Shown piece by piece: positions 33,455 to 42,058 of a stretch of 42,058 nucleotides of DNA (positions within the stretch are counted from its first letter, which is position 1; every line of letters starts with the position of its first letter). The position numbers were made by a program, and so were the translations under genes. The stretch is from Ophiothrix spiculata (lineage: Eukaryota; Echinodermata; Ophiuroidea; Amphilepidida; Ophiotrichidae), in NCBI GenBank assembly GCA_000969725.1, contig JXSR01S035453.1, one strand, 5' to 3'. The notes under the pieces are model-generated. The model did no database searches. It saw only the letters and a program-made list of their open reading frames with translations, and was not told the DNA's origin.

Positions 33455-36014
33455 TGCACAAAACAGGACTAAAGTTAGAACCGGACTAAGTGAAATTGAT
33501 TCCATGTTTGGAGTGTGTGATAATTAATGTCCTTGCTTTAAGATCCAAGGGCAATTTGACCATTTGCATTTTTTTTTTTTTTTCAAAAACAAAAAAGTTA
33601 GTCCTGGACTAAACCAATTTTTTTTTAAAACAATTATGATGTTCTAAATCAGACAAATGATTAAAATATTATAAGGTTCAATTTAAATATTTAACAAGAA
33701 CATAAATTATTGCTAGATTTCTCTCAAACCATGTTAGTTTTCAAAATTTTACCTAGTTTTCTGAAGACCAACCTAGATGTTTTCTAAAACGGGTAAATTA
33801 ACCAAATTCCTAAAAATGTGAATGTGTTAAATAAGGATATGAATCTTTACAAAATTCTCCCAAAATTGATATTTGAATTCAAATTTCATTTATTTCAACT
33901 TCATCATTATCTAACATTTTTTGAGTATGGCTTGTTAGGTGTAAATATCATTTATATTTTAGAATATGAGACCATTCAATTTGCTTTAGTAAAGTGGAAG
34001 TTATAATAATGGAGACAATGAGGGCAGTGAAATTGTTTTATCCAAATTATTTTGTTGTATCGGGGCTCAAAAATCAAAAATATAAAAATGAAATACAAAG
34101 AAATGTTTATATGTTTAATAGTAATAAAGGAAAGTACTTCTTTGTCACATTTTCTTATATCAGACTTTGTTATGTACTGTACAGTAATTATAACATGTAG
34201 TATATATTACTGATGTGAGTTGATATATTTAGTGCATTTTAATTTAAAGTCTTGAATGGATTGTCTATATGTTGTCATGAGTTGGGTAGGCTCAGCTCCG
34301 AATGACGGTGTCAAGCAGGGATTAACTGAGCGGCATACGTGGGGTGGTACATCTATTGAAAAGTAACACAGGTGTCCTAAGACCACTTTAGCGAGGACAG
34401 AAACCTTGCATAAAGCATGCAGAAGGGTAAATGCTCTTTTTACCTTTTCCCTGTTTTTTATTTTAGTATGAATACAGGCTGTGAAGTATGGCCTAATGAT
34501 TCTTTTACTTTTTCAGAATTTGAGGCTAGAGACAACAGAAAAATTACTACAGAAATAATTGGCTTGTGACAGCTCAGCGTTCATAGCGACATTGCTTTTT
34601 TGATTGTATGAAACAGTCATGTATAAACTGCACAGTTAATCTCATTGGTACTTTCAACTGTTATGGTCGAGGATTTAAAATAGGCCAAAATCACCTTATT
34701 AAAAAATGTGATTAGTTAAAATGATTATAAACCTGTTTTATTAAACAAAGAACCCTGAGTTGTCACATTCAGTTTTATTCTCCTTAAAATTATATACTAA
34801 TACAAAGTAATATTTAAAAACACATTTAAAAAACAAATGTTACGGGGATGTGATCAAAAGGGCCAGAGGTAATCACAATCTAAAATACCACATACAAATA
34901 AACAAAAAAATGTAAAAGACCTCTACAAAAACCAATTTGCTCACAAATTTAAGCAAGTTAGGTGTATTCTTAGCTCCCGTGTGTTTTAGAATGTAAGTAC
35001 AATTTTTGTCGTTTGATGTTGTATGTTGTGAAAGTTTTGTCAGAGATTCAACCAATTAAGTTGTGAATTGGCAAATGCAAATTTGTAAGATGATTTACTT
35101 GAACTGGAATATATATGATGTTTGAATAAGGGTATATGTTTTTTCAACAACGGTGTCTTTTTGGGTTTTTTGGCTTCTTTCTTGTTCTTAAAATGTCTCA
35201 AATTTGTGACTAAGAATGAGAATAAAACTTACAATTTATTGTTTTGCCAGTCATCTATCGTCTCATAATGGGTGGACATACATTTTTTCATAATGGGCAC
35301 CCCCTTTGGGGGCACTTATTACTTAAAATAATAGTTGACAGGCAAAACAGCAAATCTTATCTTTTATTCTATAATTTCAAAACATATTAATGTGATAAAA
35401 AAAGACACATGTAGGAGTCTTTTTTGTGCAATTTTTGTTCTACTACATCCTTTGAAGGGCCATAAATTTCAGATGTCGAATAATGTTGATAAGGGTATTT
35501 TTTTAATACATATGACATAGTCCTTGCAAGTATTGAAAAATGTGAGTATGACAAGAGGCTCCATTTAGGGCTCTTGCAAAATCCGGTGAGGCCAAAATAA
35601 GAAAATAGTTTGTCTCAAAGCTCACGAGTGGTTTGAAAATTAATGCGGAATGTGATTTTTTTTATTTTCATTTGTAACTTTGTTATTATTATATATTAAC
35701 AGTGAATTCTGAGCTTAATATGTTGACATTTTTAAAAGACTTAAGCATATACTTATGGTTACAAATAAAGTAAAGTAGTATTATATTCCAATCATGTTCA
35801 TGGATTTGATTTTGGTGAGGAAAAAGTATGATTATTTTTTTAAAAAAGCTTAAAAAAAACTTGAATCACCCGATTTTCAGATGCATGTGGCAGCTTTGAG
35901 GTAAGCTATTTTTTTTATTTTGCCTAATATACTTTTACATGTATATTTATTTTATATTATATCAAAATGTAAAAGCTAATGACAGAACTGATGAAAGTAT
36001 TGTTTACTGCATGA
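33455..36014. other. No gene recognised
   Basis: AT-rich sequence with a poly-T run near 33568. Only short frames without domain signatures were seen. AATAAA occurs at 34123 and 35221, and either could serve the upstream gene's 3' end. A weak inverted pair (TTGTTTTGCC / GGCAAAACA) lies at 35238-35347. Confidence 0.5.
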
Positions 36015-36600
36015 TTGCTTTATTACTTTCACAGGATATTTGACAATGCCAATTTGCTCTTGTACAATGTGTGCTCAAAAGATCTTATGCGCTTGCAGCG
36101 ACTTCAGAACAAAGCTGCCCGGCTTGTCTTTGCTTGTGGACGGGACACTCGCTCAGCAGACCTGCTTGCATCCCTCCATTGGCTACCCGTCAAAGACAGG
36201 ATTTATTTCTCACAATTGTACTTTATGTGTACAAGTGCATTAACAACATTGCGCCATCGTTCTTAGTTGAATTTGTTTCTTTGCAGAGTGATAGGAACAT
36301 GTCTGAATGCAGGCGAAGTCTCAGATCTTCCTCAGATTCCACCCAGCTGTACATTCCATGCTCACATAAACGAGCTGGGGATTCATCCTTTCATGTTGCT
36401 GCTGCCAAATTGTGGAATAAGCTTCCCGCTAATCTGAGAGAGTCTGTATCATTGCCTGCTTTCAGACGTGCACTTAAAACTCATCTCTTTTCAGCATAAT
36501 GTTGTTGTTCATACTGTTGTATTTTCATATAATTATCTGTGCTGTGTTCTGTGTAGAGCGCTTTATAAATGCTTTGTAATAATAATAACAATAATCCGTC
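36015..36600 (+). pseudogene. 5'-truncated CR1/L2-like LINE: C-terminal end of ORF2
   Basis: RLQRLQNKAARLVF, LLASLHWLPVKDRI and, after a frameshift near 36215, YKCINNIAPSFLVEFV, KLWNKLPANLRES and FRRALKTHLFSA with a stop match the C-terminal part of non-LTR reverse-transcriptase proteins. After the stop come GAGCGCTTTATAAATGC and an (AATAAT)n-like tail, usual for CR1/L2-type 3' ends. A dead fragment. Confidence 0.88.
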
Positions 36601-37027
36601 CATTTTGTATGTGCATTGGAATCCTCTGTATTTGTAAAATAACTCCCTTCCGTCCAGTAGAATTTTATATAAAAATATTTTATAGACAGTCTTAATAATT
36701 ATCATGATACCAATAATAAATCAAATCTTGCCGATAAAACACTGTGATACCGAAAGCTACGTCGCTGCAAAATGAAGACTCTGAAAAGGTATCTATATAT
36801 TACTATTTCAACATGCCAGAATCCAAGAATAATCTACAATCGAACACTGTAATACCAAATATAAAATGTATATAAGAAAGAAAAATCAATATATATTATA
36901 GTTTGTACAACTTTGTATCACTTATTGAAGGACTGTCAAAGTAGTAGTATAGTTTGAATACAAACTATTTAGATGAAGAATAAGTTCCACCCAAGTTTAT
37001 TTATTTATTTACTTAGCTATATAAACA

Positions 37028-37501
37028 ATTGAATACGCCAGAATAAGAACATCCCAACTCTAATAGCTCCCTTCTGTTAAGTTCTGTAAAATATAAATGC
37101 ATACAAATCTCTGAAAATGCTTTCAAATCACTTAAAAGCATTTCCATGTCTTTATCCCAATCAAAGTGTCACATTTGACCTTGTAGTTGACTTTTTTAAA
37201 GACTGTTTTAGACTAATTTTTCTAGCATATAGTTGCAGAGGGGAGCTCATGGAGTTGGGGTTTTCTTGTAATGGCTGTTTAAATATAGCAACTATGTATT
37301 TTAACAATTATCTAACAATGTCTAAAAAAAGTCAACTACAAGGGTCAAATGTGACACTATGATTAGGATATTGACATGGAGATGCTATTTTAGTGATGTG
37401 AAAGCATTTTCAGAGATTTGTATGCATTTACATTTTATAAGTATAATTAACAAAAGGGAGCTATTGGAGTTGGGATGTTCTTATTCTGGTGTATTCAATT
37501 C
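37028..37501. mobile_element. Large foldback element, ~180-base arms
   Basis: ATTGAATACGCCAGAATAAG, AACATCCCAACTCTAATAGC and further blocks out to TGACCTTGTAGTTGAC are mirrored at 37325-37501. The centre of about 110 bases is not repeated. No transposase. Confidence 0.88.
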
Positions 37502-37547
37502 ATTGTATGATAAATGAAAATGTAAAATTTAATTTGGCTGTTAAAGT

Positions 37548-37581
37548 GCTAATTACTCTATCAAATGATAGAGTAATTAGC
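37548..37581. repeat. Perfect hairpin, 16-base arms, 2-base loop
   Basis: GCTAATTACTCTATCA, AA, then TGATAGAGTAATTAGC. Seen directly; no T-run or other context assigns a role. Confidence 0.9.
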
Positions 37582-37756
37582 AGTTCTAATCTTTTTCCTA
37601 TGATTTCAATCTGATTAAAGGGACTGGCCTAGATCCTGTCCGCTGATTTTCTGATTATATATTTTTTCACATGTATCGTAATTATACTAACATATCCTAC
37701 CAGTAGTTCCCGCTGAATTTGTGTAACAGAGGAGAAAAATGAAATTATTTACTGTA

Positions 37757-37780
37757 TTTTTTGTCGCCGGCGACAAAAAA
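37757..37780. repeat. Perfect 24-base palindrome
   Basis: TTTTTTGTCGCC followed by its exact reverse complement GGCGACAAAAAA. No function known. Confidence 0.9.
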
Positions 37781-37781
37781 T

Positions 37782-39489
37782 GGTTGAAAAGTGTTTCTAG
37801 TTTCAAATCTTAAAAAGATCTTGTTTCTACACCTGTGATGGGTAAACAAAATTATTTTTGATAAAATTGTTTCTCTTTTGATATGAATTAACTTATCTCC
37901 AAGGCTTCATTTGATCTTTTATCTGGTAAATCCAGACGGAGGTACAAATTTAGGATTAAGAAACACTGGATAGTCACACCACCATCACATATAGATATAT
38001 TGCAAGTCAATTCGCTGTCAATTTGAGCCATTTCTGTGTACATTTTTGTACTTTTCTGGATTTCACTTTTAAGCTTTATTTAAAGCATTTCCATAAGTTT
38101 TTAATTCTAAGTGGAATCTAGGCTAATCCCTTTAAGTAATTCTTCTGTTCTGTTTCAATGTTTCATAAATATCAGCGGCCACATTTGTTTCCTAGACCAG
38201 ACGTGGAGTGAAAAAGACGATCAAGCCCCCTCCCCCCAAAAAACCACTGGACTCTGTTGTCACATATAAATAATTCATGTTTATGCAGAGCAACTTACCC
38301 GAAACCTGTCATTCAGCAATCATGCGGTGGTTTCTGTGAAGTTGCTGTAGGGGTACGCAACATATATTGGACTGTGAAATCTGACAGGACTACATACCTG
38401 CAAGAAATGGCTCAACTTAACAAATTTATTGATTGTATATATAACCATAGAAATGCTAAAGCTCAAGAAACAACAGAATCACAAACTATGCGAATATATT
38501 AACTATATTAACTGTAGTGAGATTAATAAGCTTGGTATGGAGGATCATACAATTGAAGCCGACGTGTCGGCAGCGATTTTTTTTAGCAACTATTCCCCAG
38601 GGGGTCTGTCATCATTGAAATGGGGGTATCACGCGTGACCAAGGACTTCCAAACAGCACCCTAAACAAGTATTTACATATTATCAAAAATTACACCCTAA
38701 GTGAGTATGATTGTTGAAAATTTACTGAAAATTTAACTCATCAGTTTCAAAAATATACCCTTTTTGCTGTTTTTTTGAGATTTACGACCCTATTCACGTT
38801 ACATACGTAACGTACCTGATCCTAAAAAAAACACCCTTTTTACGTGAATTCTTGGTCACAGGACCCCCCCCCCACCGGGAACTATTCGCACTTTGAACCT
38901 TTATTATCTAAAAAGAGTGAAAGCAAATTCAAATTTGGAACGTAGGTATGAAAGTATGAAAAATTGAATTTTTCTACTTTTGATAAAAAAAGAAGCATCA
39001 TATGGTATTTTCTATGAAAGTTTTCTATGAAAATAAAGGATTTTGAGCCTTGTGAAGAAAACAAATTTGAACCCCTACATCAATTTTGTTTTAGAAGATA
39101 AAAAATCGTTTGTTTGTCCAGTTCTGGTATAAAACATTAACAACTCAGATTGAAGAAATTTGAAAAATATATTTTGCTGATATGACCTTTAAGGTGAAAA
39201 AAATAAGAAGAGAAACAAATCTGTTAATGTGATGTACGAAAGGTACCCAATATCGGCTTCTCATACTTGTCTGCGATTTGTATTACGACAACAAGGCATC
39301 AAGATTTTAATAACAAGTACCGTTTGTCACAACGGGTCATCTAACGTCAACAGCAGACATGGAGTTCATATCAGAGCTAGTGCTTTGAATGGCCTCACTG
39401 CGTTGAAATATTTTGCATTTCATGAGAAATGTAAGAATGTGACAGCGGCGTTTTTCTGACTGATAAGTAACCTCTTTTTTTGGTTCTTG
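37782..39489. other. No gene recognised; possible inverted-repeat relic at 38597-38885
   Basis: Mostly AT-rich. At 38597-38885, TTCCCCAGGGGGTC with GTGACCAAGGA at the left faces TTGGTCACAGGACCC and CGGGAA at the right, suggesting an eroded MITE. A short frame near 38280-38450 (CRATYPKPVIQQSC...) has no donor and no recognised domain. Confidence 0.45.
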
Positions 39490-41565
39490 TATATAGATTA
39501 TGTCAAAAATTTGAGAGTTTCATTCGTGACTGTTTTCTTTAAAAAGTACAATTTTTCTAGAAAAAAGATTCTTAGTGATGATGATAAGTATAAATTTACT
39601 AGAAAATATAATAACGACAATATTGCTAGATTTAAAGATTCATTGTCTAAAGTTGATTGGAATGAAATATTAGATGGTGTAAATGCAAATTATGATTACA
39701 TGAATTCTTTTGTTGACAAATTCCATGAATTCCATGATAAATGTATACCGGTCCAAAAAATTAGAAAAATCGGAAAAGGGTTCCTCAGTCACCTTCGCTT
39801 ACTAACGGCATACTAAAAAGCATTAATGTAAAAAACAAGTTATACAAGCAATATATCTCTAAACCGACTGAGCAAAACTTAATAAAGTTCAAGTCATACA
39901 GAAACAAATTGAATAATTTGATCCGCAAATGTAAACGTAAGTACTTCTACAATAAGTTTCAAAGCTCAAGAAATGATATCAAGAAAACATGGAAATCAAT
40001 AAATGAAATAATTGGCAGGAACAAGTCAGCAAAATCTCATAAATCCTTCAAAACAGAAGACAATGAAACAATTACTGATTCTGTTAGAATTTCTAATTCA
40101 TTCAATAATTTCTTTGTAGACATTGGACACAAACTAGCAAATAGCATCCAACATTCTGGCAAAGAATTTTCCACATATCTCATTAATCCATCCCCAAATA
40201 ATTGTTTTTTCAAGCCAATTGTAGAGGAAGAAATAATCAAAATAATATCTAAATTTAATCAGAACAAAAGCGCAGGGCATGATGGTATAGGAAATTTTAT
40301 TGTTAAAAATGTTTCGAAGGAAATTTCTAAACCATTAGTTTATATATTCAATCTCTCGCTATGCACTGGTTGCGTGCCAGATCAATTAAAAATTGCAAAA
40401 GTAATCCCTATATATAAAAAAGAAGATGCCGAATTATTCTCTAATTACCGTCCCGTATCTGTGTTGCCTTGCTTTTCTAAGATATTAGAACGATTGGTTT
40501 TCAATAGATGCATGCAATTTATTGATAAGAATCGCATACTGAATGAAAAACAATTTGGATTTAGACCCAAACACTCCACTTATATGGCCATCATTGATCT
40601 AGTTGACAAAATAACACAAGTCGAAAGGAATGAAAGTACAATTGGTATATTTTTAGACCTATCAAAGGCATTTGATACGATTGATCATACTATATTGTTG
40701 TATAAATTAGAATGCTATGGTTTTAATGGCATCACACTTGACTGGTTCAGCAACTACCTCAAATGTAGAAAACAATTTGTACGCTATCAAATGCAAGATT
40801 CTGAACACAAAGATATCAAATGTGGTGTTCCTCAAGGCTCAATCTTGGGCCCTCTGTTATTCATACTGTATGTTAACGATATTGTAAATTCAACATCTTT
40901 GCTTAATCTTATTATATTTGCTGATGATACTACCCTCCTATTTTCCCATCCAGATTTAGAATCACAAATTCAGATAATTAACAAAGAACTTAATGAAATC
41001 TGCAATTGGTTTAAAGCCAATAAGTTATCTGTAAATGCGAGTAAAACAAATTACATATGGTTTTGGAACACCTCACAATACAAAGCAATTTGTCGATGCA
41101 AGTATTAGTGACGATGAAAATGTTTCCCAATCTCATGAAGTTGACTCAAGAAAAAGAATTCTTAATGTAAAACTGGATAATAAAGCACTTAAAAGAGTGT
41201 GTTTCACAAAATTTCTTGGAGTTATAATAGATGAGAATCTAACATGGAAAAATCACATTGATGCAATAACTAAGATCATCTCAAGAAATATTGGTATGAT
41301 GACAAAACTCAAGCATTTTCTACCGAAGAATATATTATATACATTGTATTGTTCACTCATCTTGCCATACATTAACTACGGAATATTAATTTGGGGTAGT
41401 GTAGGTAAAATGTACTTAGATAAAATACTTAAATTACAGAAATGGGCTATGAGAACTATATATACGAGATACTCCTACATCAAATCTGTTTTATCAATAT
41501 TTATAGTTAGATTTTCGGGTGAACTACCACACAAAGGTTCAAACTTTGTTTTCAGTGATACATAA
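39490..41565 (+). pseudogene. Non-LTR retrotransposon (LINE) ORF2 relic with reverse transcriptase
   Basis: A 5'-truncated ORF2 in three frames. The first piece (39490-39780) holds the linker before the reverse transcriptase. The central frame (39909-41050 in frame) contains [53 protein letters not shown] and FADDTTLLF, the standard RT blocks with the catalytic FADD. After a +1 shift near 41050 come FTKFLGVIIDENLTWKNHI and LPYINYGILIWG. The endonuclease domain and the C-terminal end (after LKLQKWAMRTIYTRY) are missing or rearranged. The catalytic Asp residues are present, but the shifts make it non-autonomous. Jockey/CR1/Rex1-like clade; the exact clade is not settled. Confidence 0.93.
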
Positions 41566-42058
41566 TTGTACAGTTTAAATAGCAGATAACCTAAATTTCG
41601 AGACCCGATTTCATGTATCTTGTTCAAACTAAACATGCTAAATGTCTCGGTATTCACACATACTTAAAACAAAATCATAATTCAAACTTATTAAAATTTG
41701 TAATGTGTTTTCAAGATTTTTCTTTTCTCTGCTCTGCGCAAGATTTCTAGTGATTTTATTCGATCTTAAATCTTGTATACCTCATTAATGTTCATTACCA
41801 TCACTGAGATATCATTCAGGTTAATTTTCCATGCATAAAAGAAAATAAACCATTGGACTTTTCCGGGAGCTGAATACTGACTTACAAGATGCTATTAAAT
41901 CTACCATAGCAATGTAAACTGGAATCGTCAGAGCTAGAATCGGCTTAAAAATCAGACCAGCTTAAAACGACGATTAACGAGACTGCCTGACGTAGTGAAC
42001 AGTATTATTTTCTGGTCACTAAGGTAACTTCTGACTTACAACCAAATAATCAATTCCA
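41566..42058. other. No gene recognised
   Basis: AT-rich sequence after the LINE relic. No poly-A or simple tail closes the element, so its 3' end is probably lost by rearrangement. No frame or repeat was identified. Confidence 0.5.

Noticed and set aside
36015..36520. A host gene encoding a protein ending FRRALKTHLFSA
   Set aside because: The motif set (RLQNKAARLV, LHWLPVKDRI, LWNKLPANLR) belongs to the C-terminal end of LINE reverse-transcriptase proteins, and the frame is broken.
38257..38502. Short frame with CRATYPKPVIQQSC as a possible exon
   Set aside because: There is an AG before it but no convincing donor, no neighbouring exon and no domain signature.
1..42058. Bacterial-type features: operons, ribosome binding sites, CRISPR arrays, tRNA/rRNA genes
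   Set aside because: The gene structure is intron-rich metazoan. The tandem arrays are exon duplicates or MITE units with irregular spacing, not CRISPR repeats with unique spacers. No tRNA or rRNA sequence was recognised.

Overview
This is metazoan genomic DNA. The coding sequence is split into many short exons with GT/AG borders. Introns are AT-rich and packed with short inverted-repeat transposon relics, a Penelope-like relic and LINE relics, and there are two assembly gaps (N at 16248-16948 and 28483-29355). The gene type and repeat style suggest a marine invertebrate, perhaps an echinoderm or hemichordate. That placement is inference; nothing here fixes the species.

One gene dominates. 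From 14 to 33039 on the + strand, 20 visible exons can be chained with consistent reading phase, apart from one join hidden in the first gap. Together they give about 1,049 visible codons of a thrombospondin-superfamily extracellular protein. In order: Cys-rich GCC2/GCC3 (ephrin-receptor-like) modules (exons at 14-3871), four EGF-like domains (5184-7216), a full set of calcium-binding thrombospondin type 3 repeats (7217-11290), the thrombospondin C-terminal lectin-like domain (from 11290 into the first gap), then a laminin-G/concanavalin-like domain (17232-31442) and a short tail with six consecutive arginines, ending in a stop at 33037-33039. The 5' end lies upstream of the window. Classical thrombospondins end just after the TSP C domain, so the in-frame LamG extension and GCC2/GCC3 N-terminal part put this among the enlarged 'mega-thrombospondin'-like members.

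The gene has a marked peculiarity. At seven exons (starting at 3692, 5184, 6176, 9488, 17232, 28383 and 31316) one exon edge together with its splice site has been copied in tandem into the neighbouring intron, giving arrays of decoy acceptors or donors in varied states of decay. The introns also carry many foldback/MITE elements. Three have clear 8-bp target duplications or near-duplications (15052-15454, 12141-12360, 8112-8275), which fits hAT-type insertions. A minus-strand open frame with a signal-peptide-like start (24025-24495) lies in the largest intron and may be a nested gene; just upstream of it is a degenerate long-unit tandem repeat.

Downstream of the gene (33040-42058) I see no further host gene. 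The region holds a MITE in the 3' flank, a CR1/L2-like LINE 3' end (36015-36600), a large foldback element (37028-37501), small perfect palindromes, and a longer frameshifted LINE reverse-transcriptase relic (39490-41565).
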